From contig CAVTXA010000003.1 of assembly GCA_963738545.1 (NCBI GenBank), forward strand, positions 1 to 64,000: a stretch of 64,000 nucleotides of DNA, in the 5' to 3' direction. The first letter of the stretch is position 1. Each line of letters begins with the position of its first letter. A program made the position numbers and the translations under genes. The DNA comes from Bog-756 sp963738545 (lineage in GTDB: Bacteria; Actinomycetota; Acidimicrobiia; Acidimicrobiales; RAAP-2). A model generated the notes under the pieces. It was not told the DNA's origin. It did no database searches and saw nothing but the letters and a program-made list of their open reading frames with translations. This document shows, piece after piece, positions 1-8,186 of this stretch.

Positions 1-1
1 C

Positions 2-229
2 ACCGCAATGCACTCGGTGGGCTTGGATCCGGCTCGCACCATGGCCATCGGCGACAGCGCGTGGGACGTCGAGGCGGCGCAGTCGGCAGGCGTCGCCTGC
101 ATCGCCGTCGAGTCCGGGGGATTCAGTCGGCACGAGCTGAGCGAGGCCGGAGCATTGATGGTGTTCCGCGACGTCCGAGAGATCCTTCTCCAGCTCAACG
201 CCACCCCGCTGACGCAGCTCGCCCGATAA
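2..229 (+). CDS. HAD-family hydrolase, C-terminal part (5' end outside window)
   Basis: The frame is open to the left edge, so this is the 3' end of a longer gene. The visible 75 or so residues include GDSAWDVEAAQSAG. This is the HAD motif IV acidic pair followed by the helix that contacts Mg2+ in phosphoglycolate-phosphatase-like enzymes. It is followed by GVACIAVESGGFSRHEL, typical of the last strand before the C-terminus. HAD phosphatases hydrolyse phosphate esters of small cytosolic metabolites, but the substrate cannot be told from this fragment. The nucleophile motif I lies outside the window. Confidence 0.75.
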   Translation, partial: TAMHSVGLDPARTMAIGDSAWDVEAAQSAGVACIAVESGGFSRHELSEAGALMVFRDVREILLQLNATPLTQLAR

Positions 230-689
230 CTGGCGGACACGTGCCCCTGATCTCGTCCGCCTGCCCTTAACCACGGCCGGGGATGAACTTGGGCAGCGGC
301 CCCTACGGCCGAGGAAGGCCGAGAAGGTGCGGGGCGAGTCCCAAGAAGGAGGGCACGTCCACTACATCTTCCTGCGCCAGCGACAGGCGCTCTCCAGTCA
401 ATGTCAGCCGCCATGGCGTCGTGGTCCCCAACCCGCCAAACCACGTGAAGTTGAATGGCCTCCAACAACTTGGCCGGCCGAAAGTTCGTGGACGACTCGG
501 CTGGCGACAGGGTAAGCGCCCGGACGAGGGCAACGGCTGTGAGAGGCCGAAGTTGAGTATGCCGGTTCTATTCCCGTTACTCGTATGACGGAAACCGTCG
601 AGCGGCGGAGGTGGCTCACGTGTGCCAACCGCCCACGAGGACAAGGCCTAATGGGGGCATGTAATAGCGGATTTAGGCCTGCCGGGGAC
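230..689. other. No recognisable gene
   Basis: Several overlapping open frames run through here on both strands, but none has a recognisable domain or a convincing start. The only notable item is a tRNA-tail-like string around 559-583 (see rejected items). The stretch lies between a HAD gene fragment and a decayed patatin gene, so it may be eroded intergenic DNA. Confidence 0.4.
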
Positions 690-1632
690 CTCGATTGGAG
701 GAGACGACGTACCTCTGGTTCCGTGGCTGACGCGCCAGCCTCGAAAAACGCCGCTCGCAGGACGCCATCGAGGCCACCGGTGGCCATCGGGTTGATCCCC
801 ATGGCCCGGGAACTGTTCGGTCCCGGTTCGAACAGGATCACCTTCGTTCCGGCTCGCTCGAGCACGGGATCTCGGATCGCAACCTTCGTCGGGCGAATCG
901 CCGGAACAATCGGTCGGCCTGCGCGGCACCTCCCGACATGGGAGATACGACGATCGCCACATCGAGGTGCTCGGCGACCATCAGGTCGGCATTAGTGGGC
1001 GAGTAGATGCCGCCGTCCAGAAAGCTGCTCCCCGCCGATGGTCACCGGGGCGAAGTATCCCGGGATTGAGGACGACGCGGCGATAGCCGAAGAAAGTCGG
1101 ACCGGCTCGTCAGCTTGTTGGCCGAAGACAACCCGAGAGCCCGCCCCGAGCCGTGTGGCGCAGATCCGAAGGCCATTTGGCCAAACCTCGTCCATGGCCC
1201 CACCCAGATGGTGGGTCACGAGCTCCTCCATGGCCGTTCTGCCTACGGGCAGCATGGAGGAGAAGATGGTCAGGGGACGAAGAGACCACGGCCTGCTGAG
1301 AGCGGAGATCCAAACCCTGACCGGTGGCATTCTCCACGGCCGCAGAAAGGTTCGCACGCTCAGCGTCGGCAGATCGTGGCGGACAGCAGCCAAACCGTCC
1401 AAGAGTGTCTGGTCCGGTTCCCAGGGGCGTCCCAACACCCACGAGGCCAGATCGAACGGGGCGACGCCCAATCGGAGCATCGCGCCGGTAACGGCGCCGG
1501 CAGAGGTCCCGACCACCAGTTCCAGTCGTGAGCATCCCATCCGAGATCGAGATGCAGCGCGGCCAGAACCCCGGCCTGGTAGGCCTGGCCCACCAGCCCT
1601 CCTGCTCCGAGACAGAGACCAACTCTTGCCAT
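690..1632 (-). pseudogene. Patatin-like phospholipase, frame-broken
   Basis: Read on the minus strand from ATG 1632, three frames join into one patatin-like protein of about 310 residues. The first frame gives the oxyanion-loop motif GAGGLVGQAYQAGVL. The second gives the nucleophile elbow GTSAG. The third gives FLDGGIYSPTNADL, with the Asp of the Ser-Asp dyad. A fourth segment (ERAGTKVILFEPGP) finishes the C-terminal strand region. Breaks fall near 1535, 1030 and 875, each a small indel. Patatins are serine acyl hydrolases acting on membrane or storage lipids. All catalytic residues are still readable, so the loss is either recent or partly sequence error. Confidence 0.7.
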
Positions 1633-1854
1633 AGGCCAATCATTTCCACTGACGGGGCGTAACCGACCTCTCGGCCACGCCGTCTCGCTGGGCGAATAGA
1701 ACCGGAGCGCAGGGCGGTAGGGGCTTACTTCGAGTCGGTACTTTGCAGGGCCAGTGCCCCTGGACGAGCCCCATTGTCGGCCGGCCTCCATCCACCCTGA
1801 TCCGACCGGCCCGGTCCCCAAGATCCGTGGCCGAATAGCCGGGAGCGCATCCCG

Positions 1855-2225
1855 GGAAAAGGGAGCAACGCGGCTTGGGCCGCATTGGCCCCGGGGCCAC
1901 CGTGGACTCCGCCGCCAGGGTGCGCCGAGGCCAGGCCAGAAAGAGTCCCGCTACCGGCGTCTCGGGACGTCCCCAGCCGGGAACGGGACGGAACATGAGT
2001 TGCTGGTGGATCTGCGAGGTGCCACCGTTGATGGCACCTCCGAACAGATTCTGATCCTCCTGCTCGAGCAGGCTGGGAGTGAAGACATGGCGGGCTTTGA
2101 TGAGCGATTGAAACCCGGGAGCCAGTGCTCGGGTAAGAAACAAGGAAGCCCCGGGGCGCCTCAAGGGAAGGGTCTCGTTCCAGGGGTGGCGCTCGAAGAA
2201 TCCTCTGGACCACGAGCCTGAGCTG
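1855..2225 (-). pseudogene. Phytoene-dehydrogenase-like FAD oxidoreductase, C-terminal remnant
   Basis: Two minus-strand frames together spell the C-terminal signature of the phytoene dehydrogenase/NAD(P)-FAD amine-oxidase-like family. One gives GGAINGGTSQIHQQLMFRPV and then ETPVAGLFL. After a frameshift the other gives SAHPGGGVHGGPGANAA, which resembles the family motif of a Thr/Ala-Pro-Gly-Gly-Gly-Val-His-Gly loop contacting FAD. The N-terminal Rossmann fold (GxGxxG) is absent, so only about the last quarter of the gene survives. Functionally dead; it was once a membrane-associated flavoprotein desaturase or oxidase. Confidence 0.55.
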
Positions 2226-2304
2226 CTCCTCGCCCCTGGTCGCTTTCCATCATGGGCGCGGATCGCACCCGTTTGCTGGATTCGTGGTCGGGTAGCGCCG
2301 AGCT

Positions 2305-3270
2305 ATGAAGATCGGGTACACGATGATGTGCGAGCAGTCGGGCCCGAAGGAACTGGTGCGGGACCTCGTCCTGGCCGAGGAGGCCGGGTTCGACTACTCG
2401 GTGATCTCCGACCATTACTTCCCCTGGCTGGACGAGCAGGGACATGCCCCCTACGCCTGGTCGGTCCTCGGCGCGGCCGCCCAGGCCACCTCGACCATCC
2501 CGCTGATGACCTACGTGACCTGTCCCGATCCGGCGCTACCACCCGGTGGTGGTGGCCCAGAAGGCGGCCACCGTCCAGTTGCTCTCCGACGGACGGTTCA
2601 CCCTCGGGCTTGGGTGCCGGCGAGAACCTCAACGAACATGTGGTCGGCGGCGGCTGGCCGAGTGCCGACACCCGCCACGAGATGCTGGTCGAGGCGGTGG
2701 AGATCATCCGGGACCTGTTCGACGGGCGGCTACGTGCGGCACCGGGGCCGCCACTTCGAGTTCGACTCGGCCAAGCTGTGGGACCTCCCTGAGCAGGCGC
2801 CGCCCATCGGGATCGCCGTGTCCGGCCGCAGTCGGCGTCAATCGCCGGCGAGCTGGCCGACCTGGTCATCGCCGTGGAGCCCAAGGCCGAACTGCTGGCC
2901 TCGTTCGCCGAAGCCGGCGGGGCGGGCAAGCCGTCGTACGGGCAGGTGCCGGTGAGCTTCGACGTGGACGAGCAGGCGGCCCGCCGGCGGGCCCACGAAC
3001 AGTTCCGGTGGTTCGCCGGTGGCTGGAAGGTCAACGCCGAGCTCCCGGGAACGGCCGGCTTCGCCGCCGCCTCGGAGATCGGTCACCGAGGAGGACGTGG
3101 CCGACCAGATCCCCTGCGGATCCGACGTGGACCGCCACCTGGAGGCCATCGGCAAGTTCGCCGATGCCGGCTTCACCCATCTGGCCCTGGTACAGGTGGG
3201 TGGCGAACACCAGCCTGACTTCATCAGATGGGCGGCCGAGGAGCTCCTGCCCAAGGCCCGGAAGCTCTAG
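2305..3270 (+). pseudogene. F420-dependent LLM-class oxidoreductase with five frameshifts
   Basis: The protein starts at ATG 2305 (MKIGYTMMCEQSGP) and can be followed to KARKL at the TAG ending at 3270, but only by switching frame five times. Breaks are near 2530, 2615, 2728, 2832 and 3082. Each is a single-base gain or loss, often beside a G/C run. Recognisable pieces are EEAGFDYSVISDHYFPW, VVAQKAATVQLLSDGRFTLGLG, AGENLNEHVVG and the C-terminal helix. The family (luciferase-like TIM barrel) uses coenzyme F420 to oxidise or reduce alcohols and other metabolites. Residues between the breaks look fully conserved, so the gene is either freshly inactivated or mis-sequenced. Confidence 0.75.
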
Positions 3271-3327
3271 CCGGGCCATATTCCATTTCCGAGCACCAGC
3301 TCGTCGGGACCAGTAAGGGTGTCGTGT

Positions 3328-4353
3328 CTAGTCTTCTCCAGGTGCGACCCCGGTCCGGGTGGCGACGGGGGCAACCGGCCAGGAGAGCATGCTATCGATG
3401 TCGTCAGCCACCTCGCCATCCTCCAAGGGAAGGGCGTTTGCGTAGTTGGGCAACGTCGTCGAGGGATCGCGATGACCGAGCCGGTGTCGGGCCCGGAGGA
3501 GTTCGCCGCGACCGACGAGGAACGTGGCCACGGAATGGCGCAGCCGGTGGAGACTGACCCCGACCAGGTCGGCCATCGACCACCAACGGCGCCTCACCGC
3601 CGGCGCCCTGCGCCACTGGTTCGCCCGTCCAGGTCGCCGAACTTCAACGCAGCCAACTCTCACCGACGAGCACCGGAGTCTGCCGCCAGCCGGGTCAGCA
3701 GTCGGACCTGTTCGGCCTTGTGGAGTGATTTTCGTGAGCCCGCCGAATCGTCGAACGCCGCCTCAGCCTTCTCCGCCAACACCTCCGACATGCGGAGTAG
3801 GGCCAGGACATCCTGTTCGGGGACGTTCATGCGGGTGCCCGGCCGGGGCGGGCCCCGCATGTCCCGGATCGGGTTCCGGTCGATGATCGATTCGGACTGG
3901 GCCCAACCGACGGCGGAGCGCAGCACCCGGAAGCGGCCGGAGACGACGGACACCCCGGCCCCGGCGTCCCGCCATCGGGCCATGGTCACCCGCACCACCT
4001 CCGGGCGCAGGGTGGCCACCCGCCGTTTGGCGATGGATCGGCGCTGAGCGCCTTGACGTTCGGTCGGACCCCGACCCAGGTGGACGGACGCCATTCGTGC
4101 TGGGCCGCCACCCACCGCTCGAGCAGCTCGCCGACGGTCAGGGAGGGTGCGGCCCGCCGGATGGACCGGTACTCGGCGAACTGGGCGGCCAGTTCACGAC
4201 GACGCTCCTCGGCGTCCTCCAGCGATCCATGGAACCAGAACGACCGCTGGACTGGACGGTGCGACCGGAGACCGGGTCGACACCCACAGCGACACGGATC
4301 TCGAACACCCCGGGATGCTTCTCCCGCGACGATCCCTCGCCCCAGGCGCCCAT
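3328..4353 (-). pseudogene. Tyrosine recombinase (phage-type integrase), decayed
   Basis: Minus-strand fragments in several frames line up as one integrase. The N-terminal arm-binding domain (GVFEIRVAVGVDPVSGRTVQ) is followed by a core-binding SAM-like segment (TVGELLERWVAAQHEWRPST, ending in DRNPIRDM). Then comes a catalytic-Arg box (DSGARRGELAALKFGDLDG in a shifted frame) and then HRLRHSVATFL and LGHRDPSTTLPNYA, carrying the His-x-x-Arg-His and Tyr. The stretch between the Arg box and HRLRH is too short, so about 60 residues are missing as well as frames being broken. The gene sits 103 bp from a tRNA-Arg 3' fragment, as integrases usually do, and is inactive. Confidence 0.75.
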
Positions 4354-4354
4354 C

Positions 4355-4407
4355 GGGCCAAAAATAGGTCATAAGTAGGGTCACCTGTGGATCCCTACTT
4401 TTGGCCC
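4355..4407. repeat. Inverted/direct repeats beside the decayed integrase (arm-type sites?)
   Basis: GGGCCAAAAATAGGT at 4355-4369 is matched, with two mismatches, by its inverted copy CCCTACTTTTGGCCC at 4393-4407. A third half-copy, AAGTAGGG, at 4373-4380 forms a perfect 8-bp inverted repeat with 4393-4400. TAGGTCA and TAGGGTCA are direct repeats. Position between the integrase start and the tRNA fragment suggests integrase arm-binding sites. A transcription terminator is the alternative. Confidence 0.5.
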
Positions 4408-4455
4408 GCTGCCGAGTTAAGTCCCCTGACCAGGGACTACGCCTCGAATTTCGAG

Positions 4456-4496
4456 TGCGCTCGGAGGGATTCGAACCCCCAACCTTCTGATCCGTA
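4456..4496 (-). other. 3' half of tRNA-Arg(ACG): attachment-site core
   Basis: The minus strand reads from the anticodon loop (TACGGATCAG) through the variable loop, the T-arm GGGGGTTCGAATCCC and the acceptor CGAGCGCA of a tRNA-Arg(ACG). It stops there: the D-arm and 5' acceptor half are missing and no CCA follows. A 41-bp tRNA 3' segment starting inside the anticodon loop is the usual shared core of integrase attachment sites. The intact tRNA-Arg is not in this window. Confidence 0.7.
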
Positions 4497-4591
4497 CGCC
4501 GGAATTTCATGTTTGGAGATACATGCACAGTGCAATAGATGTCGTTAGGAACAGTTGAGGGGCTCAATCCAGATACCGGTTAGGAGAGGCG

Positions 4592-5645
4592 ATGGCTACT
4601 GAGAGAATTGCCGTAGTAACAGGAGCATCTGCCGGCGTCGGTCGGGCGAGCGCCCGCGCCCTTCGCCGAGCGCGGCTTCGACGTGGCCCTGTTGGCTCGA
4701 GGGAGTGCCGGGCTTGAGGCAACCGCCAAGGAGGTCGAAGCGGCCGGACGCCGAGCCCTCGTCGTGCCCGTCGACGTGTCCAGCTATGCCGACATTGACG
4801 CCGCTGCCACCCGGGTCGAGGAGCAGCTGGGTCCCATCGACGTCTGGGTGAACGACGCCATGACCACCGTGTTCGCTCCCCTCCAGGACGTGAAGCCGGC
4901 CGATTTCCAACGTGCGGTCGAGGTCACGTTCCTCGGACAGGTCTGGGGAACGATGGCTGCACTCTCACGGATGCGACCCCGGAACCGGGGCAACATCGTC
5001 AATGTCGGATCCGCGCTGGCCTTCGTGGGCATCCCGCTGCAGTCCGCCTACTGCTCGTCCAAGTTCGCCTGTCGTGGATTCTTCGAGTCCACCCGGGCCG
5101 AGCTCCTGCACGAGGGCAGCAACGTTCGATTGAGCATGGTTCACCTGCCGGCTGTCAACACGCCGCAGTTCGACTGGGGCGAGACCACCCTGGACCGGCA
5201 TCCCCAGCCCGTCCCACCCATCTACCAACCGGAGATCCCGGCCAAGTTCATCGTGGACGTGGCCATCGACGGCCGTCGATCGAAGATCGTGGGCTCCTGG
5301 AACAAGATGCTGGTGCTGATGGACAGTCTGTTCCCCGGCCTGGGCAACCAGTACGCGGCCATCGGGGCCTGGGATACCCAGCTGACCGATCAGCCGGTGT
5401 CTGCCTCCCGACCGTCCAACCTGCAGAAGCCCGCCGATCAGGATGCCGATGCCGGCGCGGATGGCATCTTCGATCACAAGGCCGGTGGCGTGCTCGACCC
5501 CTCCTTCGTGCGCACCCTCCCGAGCACGGCCAAGACGTTCGCCACCGCTATCGGCAAGACGATGAAAGAAGCGAGGGCAACTCATCGGGCGAAGTCCTCG
5601 GACAGGGAGCCTCTGGCGGCACAAGCGAAGGGGGCCGGGGCGTGA
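4592..5645 (+). pseudogene. SDR-family oxidoreductase with one frameshift
   Basis: ATG 4592 follows a good Shine-Dalgarno (AGGAGAGG at 4582-4589). The first 20 codons give MATERIAVVTGASAGVGRAS, the glycine-rich NAD(P) loop TGxxxGxG. An extra C near 4661 then shifts the frame. Reading resumes as FAERGFDVALLARG and continues without a break to 5645, with the VNDA strand and the catalytic YCSSK (Tyr-x-x-x-Lys). The product would be about 350 residues, longer than a classical SDR (~250), with a C-terminal extension. Because one base restores a perfect protein, this may be a functional gene with a sequence error. It overlaps the next gene by 4 bp (GTGA). Confidence 0.7.
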
Positions 5646-6303
5646 GCACGGCCAATAACCCTGCACCCTCGGAGGAGGATGCCGACTCCCTGGACCTGCT
5701 GGCCGAAACCTCGGCGAACATCCGAGACCTGTTGTTCACGTGGGACGCCCTTTCGCCGTCCCAGTACAGCCACGAGGACGCGGTCACCCCAGCACGGGAC
5801 AGAGGTACAGCGGGCAAGGAGATCATGGAACAGTCCGCCTTGCGATTGGCGGCCATCGACGATGTGGCACGTGTGCTGCGTCAAGCGGACGAGGGGACAT
5901 TGGCCCTGTTGCTTGACCGGAACTCCGTCACCGCCCGCAGGATCACCGCCCGGCTCGACGACTTGTCTCGTGGGGTCAGCGCCATCGACCTGCGGTACTC
6001 GGACGAGTTCTACGACCGGATCGATCAGTTGCGCCACCTGTTGGCCGACGAGCTCGATCACCAGGACGACATGCTCGAGCAACTCGACCGCGTCCTGGAG
6101 GTCGGCGGAGTGAACTGCGCCGTGCGCCGTTCATCCGGGGTCACGCCCCGATTCATCCTTCCGAACATCACCACTGGTACCAGGACATCGCTCCGGTGGT
6201 GCGCATTCACGCGCTCTACGACCGGGTACGAAGCTTCCCGGGGGCGGAGAGCACCCCGACCTCGGACGTCGACATCATCAAGCGCTACGACCCAGGGCGC
6301 TGA
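5642..6303 (+). pseudogene. Hypothetical protein, helical, frameshifted near its C-terminus
   Basis: GTG 5642 overlaps the stop of the SDR, so the two are probably co-transcribed. About 158 residues of mostly helical, Asp/Glu/Leu-rich sequence include EFYDRIDQLRHLLADELDHQ. A frameshift near 6118 is then needed to reach PFIRGHAPIHPSEHHHWYQDI and the stop at 6301-6303. His- and Asp-rich helices recall four-helix hemerythrin-like proteins, but I do not see a clear iron-binding HHE motif set. Function is unassigned. Confidence 0.4.
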
Positions 6304-6597
6304 CCGATTCCACCGTCGCCGACGCTTTCGGCGCTATAGATGCAGAATGAAGTAGTTAGCTACTACAATAGTGTCTATGAGCAATCGGAGGACTTCCGGC
6401 ATCGTGCCCACCGACGCCATCGTCGCTTGGTTGTTGGAACCCGCGCCGGGAGGACGCACGTGTTCGTGGGGAATAAGAGCGCAGCTCGTGATATCGCTCT
6501 CGCCATCCACAAGGCGAAACCGGGGTGACGATGGTCGCGTCCCACCCGTTTGCCATCGTGTCGTCAACGTCGGATAGCAAGACCTGAGATCGACTCG
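6304..6597. other. No convincing gene; AT-richer, with a near-palindrome at 6352-6366
   Basis: Short open frames occur here but none shows a known domain. GTAGTTAGCTACTAC at 6352-6366 is an imperfect palindrome followed by ACAATAGTG. It could be a promoter/operator for a small lost gene starting at ATG 6377, whose first codons read MSNRRTSGIVPTDA. The stretch lies between a frameshifted gene and the 3' end of an integrase, as expected for the interior of a decayed element. Confidence 0.3.
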
Positions 6598-7890
6598 TCA
6601 CATGACCCGGCGAGCTTCGCGGAGTTGCTCCACCCGGGCGGCGGCGCTCTCCTGGGATCCCTCCAACAGGTGGGCGTAGAGACGTTTCGAGGTTTCGACG
6701 TCGGCATGGCCCAGGATCAGTTGCACCTCGATATCGCTGGCTCCTGCCGCCCACAACAAGGCTGCCGCCGTATGACGCAGGTGGTGCGGCGTCAGGCCCT
6801 TCAGCCGATCCGCTGCGGCGACCGCCTGCGCCGTGGCCTCCTGGCGGCTCAGCCCCTCGGCGATGAGTCGCTTGCGCTCGCCCACGGCCCACCGGACGGC
6901 GGTCGAGCAGATCATCGGACGAAGACGGCGGGCCAGATAGTTGTTCCATCGGAAGCTCTGGCCTGAGACGCTGGTCAGAAGCGGGGTGTCCGCCTCGGGT
7001 GCGTGCATCAGCATCAGGTGCTCCCTCAATAGCTGTGCCAACTGCGGACCGACGACCACCGCTCGGCTGCGACCGCCCTTGGGGGTCTTGTTGCGTATCA
7101 GGCGACCTTCCACCTCGACCACCGGCTGGCGAACCCACACACGTTCGGCAGCAAGGTCGACGTCGCCGACCACCATGCCCGCCACTTCCGAGCGGCGACC
7201 CCCGGTGCCCAACAGCAACTCGAAGACCAGGCGGTCCTGGCCGTCACCCAGCCGGGCCGAGAGCATGTCGATGAACCGGAAGTCAGGCACCACGATGTCT
7301 CGCACGCGGTCGAACGCCGGATTCACCGAGATGGAGGCCTTGGCGATCGGGCTCACCGCCAGCACGCCTTCGTCCTTCAGCCAGCCGAAGAAGGCGTTGA
7401 TCACTCCCCAATGGGTCTTGATGGTGAGGGGAGCCAGTCCCGCCAGTTCCATGGCGTCCACGACCGCTCCGACATCGGCTTGGGTGACCGTATGCGGTAA
7501 GCGCCCTCCGATAGCCGGGGACCACCACTTCGACCAGCAGGCACGGTCACGGGCCGCAGTGGACTCCGCACCGCCACGCTTCCTGTTGACCCGCATGAGC
7601 GAACCGCGTGCCTTCTTGGCCTCCTGCCATCTCGTGAACCACTCGTCGCAGCGGACCCCGCCGACGGCCACACTGGCCGGGATGGCAACATCCTGGGGAT
7701 CGTCCTCGGGCAGCAGGTGGGTGAGCTGCCATCGGGCTTGGGCCTCAGCGGCGAGCTCCTCCGTGACGTACGTCCCGTAGGTGGCCCTTCCGCCCGCGTC
7801 CAGGGGCACGCGCAGCCGCCAGCGTCCGCTGGGCAGCTGGTCGATGGTGCCGGCACCTCGAAGCCCCCGACTCCTGCGTCGCCTCGCCAT
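6598..7890 (-). CDS. Tyrosine recombinase / integrase, intact
   Basis: Start ATG 7888-7890 (MARRRRSRGLRGAGT) is chosen because GGAGGAAT lies 6 nt upstream; the frame is open further up without a ribosome site. The 430-residue protein has an N-terminal strand-rich arm-binding domain (PSGRWRLRVPLDAGGRATYG) and a middle core-binding domain. The catalytic domain shows GTGGRRSEVAGM (catalytic Arg), HHLRHTAAALL (His-x-x-Arg) and LGHADVETSKRLYAH (LGH and nucleophile Tyr). It would catalyse site-specific integration or excision of a genetic element. It lies 126 bp from the 3' end of tRNA-Ala with inverted AAGGTCAC repeats between them, the standard layout for an integrase using that tRNA as attachment site. 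Confidence 0.88.
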   Translation of the reverse strand: MARRRRSRGLRGAGTIDQLPSGRWRLRVPLDAGGRATYGTYVTEELAAEAQARWQLTHLLPEDDPQDVAIPASVAVGGVRCDEWFTRWQEAKKARGSLMRVNRKRGGAESTAARDRACWSKWWSPAIGGRLPHTVTQADVGAVVDAMELAGLAPLTIKTHWGVINAFFGWLKDEGVLAVSPIAKASISVNPAFDRVRDIVVPDFRFIDMLSARLGDGQDRLVFELLLGTGGRRSEVAGMVVGDVDLAAERVWVRQPVVEVEGRLIRNKTPKGGRSRAVVVGPQLAQLLREHLMLMHAPEADTPLLTSVSGQSFRWNNYLARRLRPMICSTAVRWAVGERKRLIAEGLSRQEATAQAVAAADRLKGLTPHHLRHTAAALLWAAGASDIEVQLILGHADVETSKRLYAHLLEGSQESAAARVEQLREARRVM

Positions 7891-7926
7891 CCCGATTCCT
7901 CCTTCGGGGGCCAAGCATAGGTCCGA

Positions 7927-7976
7927 TAAGGTCACGTAAGGTCACAGGAGGCCTGATTTCGGAAGACGTGACCTTA
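7927..7976. repeat. Inverted repeats between integrase and tRNA-Ala (arm-type or operator sites)
   Basis: TAAGGTCACGT (7927-7937) has a perfect inverted copy, ACGTGACCTTA, at 7966-7976. A second direct copy, TAAGGTCAC, overlaps at 7937-7945. All three lie in the gap between the integrase start codon and the tRNA 3' end. They resemble the AGGTCA repeats at 4355-4407 beside the decayed integrase, which favours recombinase-binding sites, although integrase autoregulation is also possible. Confidence 0.55.
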
Positions 7977-8015
7977 CCGGGGATCCACCTTTAGGCCTTT
8001 GAAGTGGGCTTTTAG

Positions 8016-8091
8016 TGGTGGAGGTGAAGGGACTCGAACCCTCGGCCTCTACATTGCGAACGTAGCGCTCTACCAGCTGAGCTACACCCCC
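8016..8091 (-). tRNA. tRNA-Ala (anticodon CGC)
   Basis: The minus strand folds as a full cloverleaf. The acceptor is GGGGGTG/CACCTCC with the G3:U70 wobble pair that identifies alanine tRNAs. The D-arm is GCTC/GAGC. The anticodon stem is CTACG/TGTAG with loop TTCGCAA (anticodon CGC, reading GCG). The T-arm contains GGTTCGAGTCC. The discriminator is A and the CCA end is encoded (8016-8018). It is probably the integration target of the neighbouring recombinase. Confidence 0.93.
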
Positions 8092-8186
8092 GGATGTCGC
8101 AAGAGATTAGCCGCCCCCCATCGCGTGCTCGCCCGTCGGGCGAGCACGCCCGTCGAGGGCGGCCCGGCCCAGCGGTTCGAGGAGCG

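Noticed and set aside
559..583. tRNA 3'-end-like string on the + strand (GCCGGTTCTATTCCCGTTACTCG)
   Set aside because: It looks like a tRNA-Gly-type T-arm and acceptor end, but the T-loop has T instead of a purine at position 57, the stem pairs poorly and no upstream cloverleaf can be folded. It could be another attachment-site relic, but the support is too weak.
4373..4403. Rho-independent terminator (AAGTAGGG/CCCTACTT then TTT)
   Set aside because: Only three T follow the stem, and the partner repeats outside it plus location at the integrase start fit recombinase sites better.
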